Of a DNA stretch of 21,209 bases, positions 1 to 16,920 are shown in pieces (position 1 is the stretch's first letter; each line of letters begins with the position of its first letter). The DNA comes from Saccoglossus kowalevskii. Taxonomy: Eukaryota; Hemichordata; Enteropneusta; Harrimaniidae. The notes under the pieces are model-generated. The model was not told the origin of the DNA. It saw nothing but the letters and a program-made list of their open reading frames with translations, and did no database searches. A program made the translations under genes and the position numbers. The stretch is taken from the NCBI RefSeq assembly GCF_000003605.2, contig NW_003141309.1, positions 36,599 through 57,807 of the forward strand, written 5' to 3'.

Positions 1-809
1 AACACGAATTGACCTGTAAGTGTTCTTCGACCTGATAGGTCAAGTCGCCAATTAACCAATGGTAATGCCAGATAGCACCAACATGTCGAAATTACCATAG
101 CTCATTTAAATATGTTGACAGTTCAGCAACCTCGTGGCTAATGCTGAAGAGATTTACCGATGTTGAAGCAAGATCTTTTGGCTTTGGGTGGGAGGAAATG
201 GCATGATTTTTTTTTTTTAAATCAAGGAATTAGTAAGTTTCAACACTTTTGCAGTGACAACAGGTCACTGACTCAGCAATCTGTTGACACTGCAAAAGTG
301 TTATATTTCTCTTCAATGCTCAGTTTATCTTTGGGATGAAAAAAGTTTACACATTCACGCTAGCCATTAACCTTGTATTCTTGAAAAGGAGTCAATGACT
401 ACGAAGAACCAAAATTAGACTTCAGGGAAGATCAAAATGTTAAATAATTATGCTTAAATTAGAAATTTTACGATAAGACTCATTTCAACCATAAACACCT
501 GTTAAAGCATGAGCAGCTAATAGAGCAAACATAGTGTTCTATATCATTTGCATGATGGGCAAGGTTTTTCTACAGTTGCTATGTTTTACAGTTACAGGTA
601 ATACAGCAAATACTGTAAGTAAATAAATTATACTTTCTTGCATGCATGTATGCATTCATTTACCTGTACTGTATGTGCAAGTACATTTAAAAATTGTTGC
701 CCATACACTGGGTGTGGATCAGGGTGTCGCACTTAGCAGAGTAGCTGATACGATGCGATCTATTGAAAGTAAGCCTCCAAGGCAATACAAACATTACACG
801 TATACTTAC
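1..809 (-). other. Start of the last DDX39B intron / 3' flank, no coding seen
   Basis: AT-rich sequence downstream of the exon 8 donor. It contains a near-perfect hairpin (242-302, listed separately) and a palindromic stretch around 637-660 with repeated GCATGC-like words. The expected terminal DDX39B exon was searched for and not found, so the intron probably runs past the left edge of the window. Confidence 0.5.
242..302. repeat. Near-perfect 22 bp inverted repeat (hairpin)
   Basis: The arms 242-263 and 281-302 are reverse complements at 21 of 22 positions, around a 17-base loop (264-280). Pairing stops abruptly outside the arms. It lies on the DDX39B transcript if the last intron extends left. 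It could be a small-RNA precursor, a tiny foldback element or a recently formed palindrome. The sequence alone does not decide. Confidence 0.8.
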
Positions 810-7782
<6,973 letters not shown>

Positions 7783-7790
7783 CTTGAAAT

Positions 7791-7991
7791 CTGTATACAT
7801 AAAAAAAAAATTAAATTGGTACAACGGTTTTTCACAAACACTCATTAAGTGCATGTTTATACGTTCCCAAACATGATTTAACTGATCCACCAAACTTGGT
7901 GAAATTTTTTTGGAAAACTACGAAGTCGGACACGATTTTATAGTAAATATAAATAATAAATATTACAAATGTTGTATTTCAATCTTATTAC
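7791..7991 (-). other. Probable DDX39B 5' UTR intron
   Basis: A T-rich tract and ATACAG acceptor stand 8 bases before the start codon (AG at 7791-7792). The nearest good upstream donor on the minus strand is CACGAG|GTAATA (GT at 7991-7990), which would give a 201 bp intron. The acceptor is convincing. The donor is the best candidate but not proven. A second possible donor (TAAGGTAGGG) lies near 8346. Confidence 0.5.
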
Positions 7992-8227
7992 CTCGTGCTA
8001 AATCAAGCTACGCTGAATATAGTAAATATTAACGCGTCCTCAGAGGTCAGTCAAAAAGGTTAATTAGATGTCTTTTGTAGCAAGTTATAATAGCACGTTC
8101 TGACTAAAATACTATTCCACGCTAAACTGAATTGCATACATGCCCGGTGTTCGACAATAAACATCATTATGAGTTGGTTTCGCGGTTGAAAATATCCTTT
8201 CGATATGAAAACTATCGGCTTTTTAAA

Positions 8228-8242
8228 CTACGGTGACGCCAT
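8228..8242 (-). promoter_or_regulatory. Four-codon upstream ORF / YY1-like motif ahead of DDX39B
   Basis: Minus-strand AAGATGGCGTCACCGTAG: a start codon with A at -3 and G at +4, then three codons and a stop. AAGATGG is also the core of the YY1-type downstream promoter motif common at housekeeping gene starts. If transcribed it would be a minimal upstream ORF. If not, a YY1-like site. The evidence is motif-level only. Confidence 0.35.
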
Positions 8243-8929
8243 CTTTGTTTTGTTACTCGAATTCGTCATATTCACAATACACACGGACACTGAAAATATC
8301 TACATTATTATACAGAAATATATATTCAAATTAACATTAACCCTACCTTAGATATACCAACTGTGTATTGGAAGGTTTTTAGTAAGTGAAAAACTTTAAA
8401 AAGGCCCGATGATAGTAGATTTCTTACTGATATAAGCGTTGGTCACAGTGCCAGGAAAACAATGGCGAACAGCAGAATCCTCAAAACAAGGGCAGGCGGG
8501 CGAATCCACTAAATAGTGGGTTAATGTTCAGAGCTCGTTAAAGTGCGCGTCCGAAATACTCAAATAAATATATTATCTAAGTGGTGTAAAACTAAAATTC
8601 AATCTAATTTACTTAAAGCCGAGTTGAATTGAACAGCATATTTTATTGTATGTAATTTTAAACGAGTTGCAAAAAAATAATTAACACGTCGTTTCCGCTG
8701 TAAAAGTGGTATTGCCCACTAATACCTTTTGTGTAAGATGATTCATGATTGGACAATGTGTATTTAGATTTTATGTGATTTTATCGTATATATTCATTTT
8801 TTCTTGAAATATATGAGCAGCAGGTACAAACTTGTTCCGTAAAAATTATTCATTGTTACTGTTTTGGTTATCGAACTAATGACCATTAACATAAAACTGC
8901 TCAAGAGGTATTCAGTTAGTTGCCAAGCG

Positions 8930-8940
8930 ACCCAATCACA
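8930..8940 (+). promoter_or_regulatory. CCAAT box upstream of BBLN
   Basis: Plus-strand ACCCAATCACA contains the NF-Y core CCAAT, about 135 bases upstream of the BBLN start codon and just upstream of the CpG-containing patch where transcription probably begins. Position and core fit a proximal CCAAT box. This is inference. Confidence 0.35.
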
Positions 8941-9069
8941 GGCTTTCTTACATAGCAGTTAATTCGACCGCGAATTGAAATAATAACAATAACGCGATCT
9001 CGTACCCACGTCCACGCGAGAATTTGCCGAGAGGTCAGGGTTCAAATTTATTTACACAGAAAAGGGAGT

Positions 9070-9196
9070 ATGGCAAATGAACGACATAAAAACCACGATT
9101 CAGGAGAGAACAGTGGTTCGAAAGAAAGTGGAAATGCATTTAATTTATATGGCGAAAACTTTGCACCACCAGACTTGCAGGCTAGCGAAACACACG
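9070..9196 (+). CDS. BBLN: BBLN coding exon 1
   Basis: Residues 1-42 plus one base, beginning MANERHKNHDSGEN and ending ASETH. The donor CACACG|GTAAGT is close to consensus. This is the variable, low-complexity N-terminus of the protein. Confidence 0.9.
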
Positions 9197-12100
9197 GTAA
9201 GTTTCCAACGTAATCTTTTCATTTTAAAATGAGCAATCTAACAAAACCGAACAAAAGTTCAAAGAGCAAAGACATCGCTATTACAACTTAGACTAAAACA
9301 GATCTGAATAAAATACAACAAAATTATGATAAAATAAAAAATAGATAAAGTAGAATATGAATAAATAAACTTGAATCAAAACATCATCAAAATTTATGTT
9401 TTAAAATGGTGGCTCAATAAAGAGATAATGTTTTTGATAATTGATATTAACAATATACTTTTAGAAAATGTTTGTCGCCCCAAATTTTGTTACAATCATA
9501 TATTATCTAATCTCTTAATCCCTAAACATCTAATAGATTTAAGTGGCAATACTAGTACATTTTGTAAATGGGTCAATACTCCAAACCTTGTCCATAAATT
9601 ACTCCTTTTTTTAGTAGTTATAACATATGCATATTTTTCAAATACATATTTTAATTTCTTCATAAAGTCTTACTTTTTGTTGCATTGTTATTCATACATC
9701 TTTCTGTAAAAACAGACATATTTCCCTTCTAGTATCCATTACATTTAATTAAACAAATCACTCAATAAAAGTTCCATGTGCAAACAAATTAGGTTAACTG
9801 TTGCGAGAATAGGAGACTTTTACCCTATTTTCCTCCAGTATGCCCAAAAAATCCATGATGAATATTTTTTGGTAATGGACAAGGATATGAATTTAACTGT
9901 TGGGCAATTCTGAATGCGGACATCTCAAATAAGACATCTTTGCATTGAATCTCCATACATTCACTATACTGTATGTGCATTAGGTATTCGCTGGGTTTTA
10001 ATTTCATTGTTTTCGCTGATAAGTAAAATCATGGACGTACTAGTACATCCATGGTAAAATCTGCTAAATTAAATCTACGTAAACATGTAAAATAACAATA
10101 AAACTCGTTGTTTCCTTGACAAATTTGTGAAATTAAAACACTGTGAATATTCTCAAAATAGTAATTAAATGAGTGAAAATAAATAGTTTTACAGTATGCG
10201 GACTGATAACATGTACATGTATACGAGAGTCAACACACAACAACAATGATATAGAAATCACATATATATATACTACTGTAAAATGACTTTTACTGGGTTT
10301 AAATTTCGCTGATTAACCATTTCAGGCATATTCAGTGGATTTTAAATTCACGGTTTTATCATTTAGATAACGTGTTCTATGCTAAATTTTACATATTCAC
10401 TGGGTTTTAATTTAGCGCAATAGAAAATAAGCATCAGGGAAATAAGCAAAATTAAAATAATTTTAGAATTTAGAATAATTAATCCTTTTACAGTAAACAA
10501 CACTTAGTTAGCTAGACCAACATTGTTTGTCTGCAGTTTAGATTTAGCGTCTTCTGGTCACAGTTACGTAACCTTTCATTCTTCTCTTCAAAAACATGAG
10601 ATACTTGGCTGGAACATTATACTGTACAGAGCTTAATTATATGCTTGCTGTTATTTTTTGTTTATTTTGCTGGTGGTTCAATGTGCTAAATTAAACCACT
10701 GTGAATATTCCAAGATAACAATAGAATGTAATGTTTCCTTACTAATCAGCAAAATTATAACCTTGTGAATATCGTGGTAACATCTAACTGCTGAAATTAC
10801 ACCCAGTGAATATTTCTCCGCTTGCAGTACCTAAAAAATTCTAGATGGGGGTTCAGATGAAAATACACTGAAGTCAACAAAACAAAATTTAAATATTCAT
10901 AAACTTGTGCAGTGACATCACAGATTTGGTGGGACAAGGGGAAATTTTTGAAAAATAATTACCGAAGTTGTCATAGTCTGTTTGATTGATGTGCGACTGA
11001 CTCATAGAATGATGGGCATTTGTACTCTGCCAATCCATTCATTTAGTTTGGATTTGAGACTAATTTCAAATGAAAAATGTTGGGTTTATAACTATAAAAA
11101 TATTTTACAATTACAGGCCTCTAAATTGTGAACATTTTGATCACCATGGAGATTAAATTTAATTAATGGCAATTAAAAAAAAGTACCCAGGTGGCACCCT
11201 TAAAACATCTGACTGATGACTAAGCAGATTATAGAGCTTGTCAACTCTTGGTGGCATGCTTCCATCCACAATTGCACATCCACATTTTATTATGTGATAC
11301 ATACCGTAATTATTGTGATGAAATAACCTACAACGATCGATGCATTTTTTGGACATTGTAAGTCGGGGTGATAAACCATGCAATTTGTAGCAGAATGAGG
11401 CGATTGAAAGTGGTTCTCCCCCTGTCAGTGAATCAGTGTTGGCCAATAATGATACAAATGACATCGCATCTGAAATATCTGAATTTTAACATAATTGGTA
11501 TTTCTGTGTAATTAATTGTGTATTTGTAAAACTTATAAATTCTGGCAACCAATAGTTTTTTTTTTTTCATTGGCTACTAAATTTTCCAGTTGGCCACCTA
11601 CAATTTGAACTTGGTGGACAAATGACCAGTAAGGAAAAAATGAAACTTTTAGAGCTGAATTAATGTTGACCCCCAGTTTGTGGAAATAATAAAAGCCAAA
11701 GACTGTATTTAAGCAAACATTGCATATTGAATAATACATCTCTCAAGTCTGTCATTTACACTTGCATATATGTAACTAATAGAGCAAATACGGTACAGAA
11801 CCAGACAATTCGAATTGACTTAAAACCATGGTTACAAGTCATGATGTATTAGTTATTAAATTAATATACTTTTTTTCCTATATTTCACATTAATCTCATC
11901 AAAAATCTGTGAAAATGAATTCCAAGCAAAATGCCCAAAAAGCCTTTTCAGCGAAAATTAATTCCAACGAAAATAAAGTGTTTCACAGTCTTCACAATTC
12001 TGTGTACTTTTTTATTCAGGGTGATGCTTTATTTTAGCTACCAGGTAGAATCTATTCACACTGAAAACTAGTTTATTGTTACCAATTGATTCATCAGTGC

Positions 12101-13565
12101 AATCCATAATGAATTGGTTGGTGGGTCAGGAATTATTTTCGCTGATTTGTTGTAAATCTATCGGTATATATAAAATATTTTCATGTCATTTTCACTCTGG
12201 TATCAAATGGAAATAATAATCTGCAGTAATTTATTTTCTTATTGTTGTGAGATATAGTTTTACATCTGATCCCTAGATTTATTGCGATTACATGTCTATT
12301 AGTTTTAATTAGTAAATCTTGTGTCCATGGTAACTGCACATCTAATAACTATAAATTAGGATATGACAATAGGGAGAGACAAATTAGTTTTCTCATCAAG
12401 TCACATTTTTATAAAGATGCGTGAAAATATACTGGCAACAAGTCAATTGTTGTTGGTGTCAATGTTTTTTGTGGTTTAAAGCTGTGAACTATGTTTTCTA
12501 TGGTCTGTGGCAAGATGTGTTACTGTATTGTCTTCTTGAATGGTTGATATTATTTTATATAAATTTAATGTAAACAAATTCAAATTTAGTTTCCTAAAAG
12601 TTCCCTTTCTATTGTTCCTGTTGGTGAGAAAAATGTTTGTCCTATTGATGTTTCCAGCAAGATAAATTAAAAAAGTTGTTATTAGAAATAAAATTGTCAT
12701 TCATTGGCTCACCATCATTTCATAGGTTTTGAAAACAATTTTTGTTTTGAAAACAATTTTTTGAAATTAGTAATCAACCATTTGATCAGATAGTAAAAAC
12801 GTGGTATCCTTATTTACCTGTTAGACCTCAGACAACCAACCTATTTGTAAATTACCTGTCTCACCTAAGATGTACTTGTCTGGAACCAGTGGACAGGCCT
12901 CAATTTTTTTTAGCCAACTAGTGCAACTACTTCACAAATGGGGGAGATATAAAAAAAATTAACAAACTTTTCAGAAAATTAGAAAGTGAAATGTGTTCCT
13001 GTAGGGTACACTTTATTTCATGCAATGCATTTTCCTGATACTGTGAAAGACTTTATTTTAGCTGGAATTATTTTCGCTGAAAAGACTTTTTTGCGTGTTT
13101 TGTTTGGAGCTTATTTTCACTGATTTTTGATGAGTTGAAGGTAAAACATAGGAATAAAGCTATATTAACTGGATTTTATTTTCACTAAATCATCCCTTCA
13201 GCGAAAATATTTAAGTATTACTGGGTACATTTCTGTTGGTATTGACATGCTTTTAAATGATTCATATATTTTGAAATTACTCTTAGTCATTAGTCACAAA
13301 AGTGATAGAATTTATTGTAGTCAAATGAAATTTGCAATTGACAACTAGCGAAGGGTTTAGTAGAAGTGTCTTCTTTATTTTCTTATGATTTTTTATTTGC
13401 TTCACAGAATTTGACACACTCAACCAAACTCTGGACCAACTGGACTCTTGTTTGAGTGTATTGGAGGAGAAAAATGAAAATCTGAACAGCAAACTTCGAA
13501 ATCTGTTGGACTCAAATAAAAAGGCAAGAGAAGAATTGAAAGAATTGGAGACGAAGAAATATTGA
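9070..13565 (+). CDS. BBLN: Bublin coiled-coil protein (BBLN, formerly C9orf16/UPF0184)
   Basis: Two exons, 9070-9196 and 13408-13565, join in phase 1 to encode 94 residues plus stop. Residues 1-42 are polar, Ser/Asn/Glu-rich and probably disordered. Residues 43-93 form a coiled coil starting EFDTLNQTLDQLDSCLSVLE and continuing through LEEKNENLNSKLRNLLDSN, the signature block of the family (human relative 83 residues, as I recall). The nematode homologue BBLN-1 is needed for intermediate-filament organisation and apical membrane shape in the intestine; the vertebrate role is less clear. No signal peptide or membrane segment. The start is supported by A at -3 and G at +4. It is divergent from DDX39B and tail to tail with the SAPCD-like gene. 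Confidence 0.93.
9967..10196. mobile_element. TACTGTA-family B element, copy 1
   Basis: Bounded by TACTGTA (9967) and TTTTACAGTA (ending 10196), 230 bp. It shares a long stretch with the copy at 14881-15037, including GCTAAATTAAATCTAC, ACATGTAAAATA, CAATAAAACTC and TTGTTTCCTT. Contains an imperfect 24 bp palindrome (10030-10053) that the other copy lacks. Confidence 0.65.
10274..10495. mobile_element. TACTGTA-family element, copy C
   Basis: Bounded by TACTGTAAAATGAC (10274) and TTTTACAGTA (ending 10495), 222 bp. Internal TTTCGCTGATT and CACTGGGTTTTAATTT words relate it to families A and B. Non-coding. It sits 77 bp from copy B1. Confidence 0.6.
10620..10829. mobile_element. TACTGTA-family element, degenerate copy D
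   Basis: Begins TACTGTACAG (10620) and ends TTGCAGTA (10829). Interior words TGCTAAATTAAA, CACTGTGAATATTC and TGTTTCCTTA match parts of family B in shuffled spacing. Boundaries are less certain than for the neighbouring copies. Confidence 0.45.
11864..11990 (-). mobile_element. TACTGTA-family A repeat, partial, minus orientation
   Basis: The reverse strand reads GACTGTGAAACACTTTATTT, then TCGCTGAAAAG and a TTTTCACAGATTTTTGATGA segment, as in the left half of the copies at 13039 and 18114. The other terminal repeat is missing. Confidence 0.65.
12726..12761. repeat. Two-copy 18 bp tandem duplication
   Basis: GTTTTGAAAACAATTTTT occurs twice back to back (12726-12743 and 12744-12761). AT-rich simple duplication in the BBLN intron. 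Confidence 0.8.
13039..13221 (+). mobile_element. TACTGTA-family A repeat, nearly full length
   Basis: Starts TACTGTGAAAGACTTTATTT, then GGAATTATTTTCGCTGAAAA, TTTTCACTGATTTTTGATGA, ACTGGATTTTATTTTCACT and TTCAGCGAAAAT, in the same order as the 18114 copy. The right terminal repeat is eroded. It lies under 200 bp upstream of the BBLN exon 2 acceptor. Confidence 0.7.
13408..13565 (+). CDS. BBLN: BBLN coding exon 2 (coiled coil, stop)
   Basis: Completes codon 43 and encodes the whole conserved coiled coil, ending ELKELETKKY and TGA. The acceptor is TTTGCTTCACAG|AATTT. Leu/Val/Asn recur at heptad a/d positions. This exon alone is enough to identify the family. Confidence 0.95.
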
Positions 13566-13924
13566 AGTTTGAGTGATTTGTGGTACAGATGGATGATTAT
13601 GTGTACTCGTAACGTGCAATATTGGTGAAGATGCTATAAGATGCAAATATATAATATTTTTATGTAATAATTTATTAATCCACACGAGATAGGGGAAACC
13701 GAAAGTGAACAATTATGAAGATAACAAACCTGCTACACGGCTATACGAGTACATCAACGTTTTTTGTACAAAGCTCTTTACCTTGCCCAATCATCATTAC
13801 TGGTAAATATGAAGGGAAAATGTCTGTCCACGCGAATGTCTCTGGTGTTAACTTTTTCTTGTGGTTACACCAACTCAAACAGTTTTTATCTGATCATCTT
13901 CAAACTTTCGGAAAGTTCGGAAAG

Positions 13925-14060
13925 AGTTCCTTTTGTACCCCCCATCCCTAACCCTACCCTCCAGCACTCCCCATTTAATTGTACATGCCCCTCCTAAGGA
14001 CATCTATAGTTATCTATGGGGGCAGAGTTAAGGTTAGGGATGGGGGTACAAAAGGAACTT
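13925..14060. repeat. 28 bp inverted repeat in the BBLN 3' UTR
   Basis: The left arm 13925-13953 and right arm 14032-14059 are reverse complements (AGTTCCTTTTGTACCCCC, then ATCCCTAACC) with a single-base length difference in the C run. A 78-base spacer separates them. Looser pairing continues outward (GAAAGTTCGGAAAG against TTTCCCAAAGTTC). In the transcript this would fold into a stable hairpin. It may be the remains of a foldback transposon. Confidence 0.8.
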
Positions 14061-14263
14061 TTTCCCAAAGTTCAATTTTGGTATTTTTGGTATTAAATTT
14101 TGATTAGCATATGTATAATTTTCAAGATAACACATTTGTTGAACACAGAATGAAGACATTTGTAACCAGATGTTTGTAATACATGTATACCGGTACTCTA
14201 CAAGATCTGTTATTAGATAGTGCAATAACCTATTGTATTGATTTAGCTGTGCTGTCTTCCTGA

Positions 14264-14269
14264 AATAAA
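14264..14269 (+). terminator. BBLN: BBLN polyadenylation signal
   Basis: Canonical AATAAA about 700 bases after the stop, followed by a GT-rich stretch (ATGTGTGACT, GAGTTTTTGTC, TTTGGTGG) as expected of a downstream element. Confidence 0.6.
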
Positions 14270-14880
14270 GATGTGTGACTCGAGTGCTGAGTTTTTGTCA
14301 TATTTGGTGGATATTGCAAATCATGTTGGGGTTGAATAGTTCATGTTCAGGACTGTGGGCTTGCCTGGCTGGCTGAATTATGTGCTTTGGGTCATGGACT
14401 TGCAAGATATAAAAAAATAATGGCCACCAGTCGGCCATATTTTAATCAGATCACATACAATAAAAGAATGTGTTGTCATCAAAACTTGTCATCAGATTTG
14501 AATTAGGTCAGTGATTGAGTAACAGTTAAAAATGACTGCTACTTTACCATATTTTATTGAATCATAATGCAATTAGTGTACATGTTGTAATGATTTGAGG
14601 CTATGATGTTTAGTTTACTTATTTGCATAATGATATTGATACATTGTATGGAATTTATTTAGACTCTGTTCCAGACCTAGCAGTTGAGCAATAAACACCT
14701 TGGCTACAAGTGCCCCTCTCCAGTGCGTTATTCTCCTCCTGGATTTGGTGACCAATACGAGCTTGGTTCACTCTACCTTTAGAAGTCTGTTCTCAGTTTA
14801 CACATGTATACAAATTTTCTATGTCATAAATTTGTAGATGCATGTCTGAGGAATAACTTCAGACTAGCACAAGGACTCAA

Positions 14881-15037
14881 ATTATTTTAATTTCGCCATG
14901 TTCACTGATGAGTAAAATTGGCTAAATTAAATCTACTTGAACATGTAAAATAGCAATAAAACTCATTGTTTCCTTTACAAATTGTGAAATGAAAACGGTG
15001 AATATGCTCAAAATGTCAAAATATATGGTTTACAGTA
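14881..15037. mobile_element. TACTGTA-family B element, copy 2
   Basis: Matches the copy at 9967-10196 over its right three quarters, with a few substitutions, and ends GGTTTACAGTA. Lacks the left TACTGTA end and the palindromic insert of copy 1. Confidence 0.65.
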
Positions 15038-16249
15038 GTCTAAATTAACAGGAAGTGACATCCACATGACAAAATGCGAGAAGGAATATACAAATCCTGA
15101 ATTTTATTCAGAAAGTTATAATTGTACAATATAAAGAGTATTCATAAACTGAATTAATCTGTCCAGGATTCCCATAATACACTGTTGGGTAGATCAGTGG
15201 AAGTGAGCAGAGATTACTCTGAACAAAACCACATATGTAGATGCATCATTGGGTAAAAAAATTAGCTCTAAATTAAGTGAAGAAAAATATTTAGTTCATC
15301 ATAGTGTTTAACCTTGTACACCACCAGTTCCCTTTTTTCATCACAAAATTGTTCCATTTATAGTCTGCACTTTCCTTCAGAAGATTGAAACAAAAATAGC
15401 CACATTTTTGAGTAAAAACTGAAAATTGACTCAAATTTTATCTGTTGGCTCCAAAATTAGCATTCATTACTAGAAATTTTAAGAAAACAAGTGCAGAAAA
15501 ATTTTGGCGAGATAGTCTGATGGTGAATAAATTTGGAGTTTTATCTGTATTACTAAACAAATTTCATGACTACGTTTGATTAATGAACATGGAAACAACT
15601 TGCGAAAGTTGATTTCTCGTGAGATCCTGATTATTATCATGCATTGTTATGAAAATTGTATATCCTTATCTTCTATGTCTTCGGTTATACATAAATAATA
15701 ACTGCTAAGACCCGAAAAATTGCTAAATTATATTCCACAGCAGTATAATACTGTACAAATGGTCATTATCAAATTGTTCTGCATGTTGCAAAAATTTGAT
15801 TTCCCGAAAAAAATAAATATACAAGACTTCAAAAGTTGAAAAATGTAGGTAGATAGTGTAGGAAAAATTATTGCTGTCATGTGTTGCGAGTTTTCACTGA
15901 TTTATGATAAATTGCATGGAGTACAACAGTTGCCATATGTCGCACTGATGATATGTTTGGCATCTTTGAATTAATTCACAAATTCGCATATGTTCATATC
16001 AAGTAAATTTGTTGAGAAACTAAATTCTGATAAACAAAGCGCAAACATTGACAAAGGTTTATCAACATGCTTTTCAATGACATTCACCCCTATACTTGCG
16101 TCATCATTTAAATTAATTCCATAATAAATACTACTGTGCAGTACACTTTACTATGAATAATTTCACCAGTGAATGCACAGTGATGGTTATGAGCTACAAA
16201 ATTACATTTCAGTAAGTTGATAAAAAGGCTCATTAAATGAGATTTTCTC

Positions 16250-16697
16250 AAATCTATGTTGCGTTCCACTTTTTATACGCCACTCCACTAACACCGAGAA
16301 TCTACGCAGCATTCAACTTGCTTTGTGACTCCACTAATGGCTGGAATTTATGTTACATTTCACTTAGGTACTCGCTATTCCCGGGAGCGGAGCTCGCTTG
16401 TTTTATGATGATAAGACTCACACCACTGTATCATGCAAGTCTGGGAAATAGCGCAAACTCAACTTTGAGGTAATCAGGAACAACCAAATTTATATATGTG
16501 CTGTACATATCTTATTACCCTGTTCAGGGGAATCTCGTTACATTTTTGGCCTTTGTTTTCACCGTGATGGCAGGGAAAATGCTCAGAAGACAACATTTTT
16601 GTCAACCAACATAGCTCATTGATCAGCATGTGCAATACTGCAAAGCTTCTAGGTCTTAATGAAGTGATATGCAGCAAGTGGAACGCCACATAGATTT
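16250..16697. mobile_element. Foldback element with diverged arms of about 90 bp
   Basis: The terminal 22 bp (16250-16271 and 16676-16697) are reverse complements at 21 of 22 positions (AAATCTATGTTGCGTTCC at the left end). Weaker similarity runs inward for roughly 60-70 bases more. Both arms give similar short open frames on opposite strands, which explains the chance ORFs here. The central 250 bp is unique. No transposase seen. Confidence 0.6.
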
Positions 16698-16732
16698 TGG
16701 TAAAACAAACTTCCTGAGCTATTCCTGTAATG

Positions 16733-16920
16733 TACTGTAGAATACTTTATTTTCGCTTGGAATTTATTTTCGCTGAAGAGATGATTCCGTGAAAATAAAA
16801 TCCAGCGAATATACTTTTTTTCAATATTTGACATTCAACTCATCAAAAAGCAAAACATACAATCAAGCAATAACATCATACAAAACGCCCAAAAAGCCTT
16901 TTCAGCGAAAATTAATTAAT
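16733..16920 (-). mobile_element. TACTGTA-family A repeat, minus orientation
   Basis: The plus strand starts TACTGTAGAATACTTTATTT and continues CGCTTGGAATTTATTTTCGC. ATGATTCCGTGAAAATAAAA, CAACTCATCAAAAA and TTTTCAGCGAAAATTAATT follow, the reverse of the order in the 18114 copy. The right end is missing or replaced. It begins 35 bp after the foldback element. Confidence 0.7.

Larger units (their letters stand above)
7993..9069. promoter_or_regulatory. Divergent promoter region between DDX39B and BBLN
   Basis: About 1.1 kb separates the probable 5' UTR of DDX39B (minus) from the BBLN start (plus). CpG-containing patches occur at about 8180-8260 and 8970-9030, unlike the CpG-poor surroundings, and probably mark the two start regions. 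Candidate elements: a YY1-like CAAAGATGGCGTCA on the minus strand (8233-8246), CCAAT at 8932-8936 on the plus strand, and an inverted CCAAT at 8748-8752. No convincing TATA box placed relative to a start. Transcription start sites cannot be fixed from sequence. Confidence 0.5.
9197..13407 (+). other. BBLN intron, 4.2 kb, rich in miniature elements
   Basis: A GTAAGT...CACAG intron about 27 times longer than either exon. It contains three consecutive TACTGTA-bounded elements (9967-10829), two further family A copies (11864-11990 and 13039-13221) and a short tandem duplication (12726-12761). The stretches 9200-9960, 10830-11860 and 12000-13030 are AT-rich with no recognised gene. A 101-codon open stretch on the minus strand (11159-11464) resembles no protein I know. 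Confidence 0.9.
13566..14290 (+). other. BBLN: BBLN 3' UTR
   Basis: Non-coding sequence after the BBLN stop, up to and just past the AATAAA at 14264-14269. It contains a strong inverted repeat (13925-14060). A shorter 3' UTR ending in the AT-rich stretch around 13650-13680 is also possible. Confidence 0.6.

Noticed and set aside
8462-8512. Small plus-strand ORF starting ATGGCGAACAGC upstream of BBLN
   Set aside because: Only 16 codons, no family resemblance, and no splice donor linking it to BBLN. It could be an upstream ORF but there is no evidence it is transcribed.
9040-9056. B-box-like word GGGTTCAAATTT just upstream of BBLN
   Set aside because: Poor match to the B-box consensus at its 3' end and no A box at suitable spacing.
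9371-9709. 112-codon plus-strand open frame in the BBLN intron
   Set aside because: The translation is dominated by Ile, Leu, Asn, Tyr and Phe, as expected from very AT-rich non-coding DNA. No family resemblance.
11159-11464. 101-codon open frame on the minus strand in the BBLN intron
   Set aside because: No recognisable domain, no promoter or splice signals, and it overlaps no conserved feature. Treated as chance or an old unrecognised repeat.
13715-13997. Overlapping open frames of 77-78 codons downstream of the BBLN stop
   Set aside because: They lie in the 3' UTR, overlap each other in two frames and run into the inverted repeat. No protein similarity.
16237-16689. Two open frames on opposite strands with similar translations
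   Set aside because: Their similarity reflects the two arms of the foldback element and not a duplicated gene.
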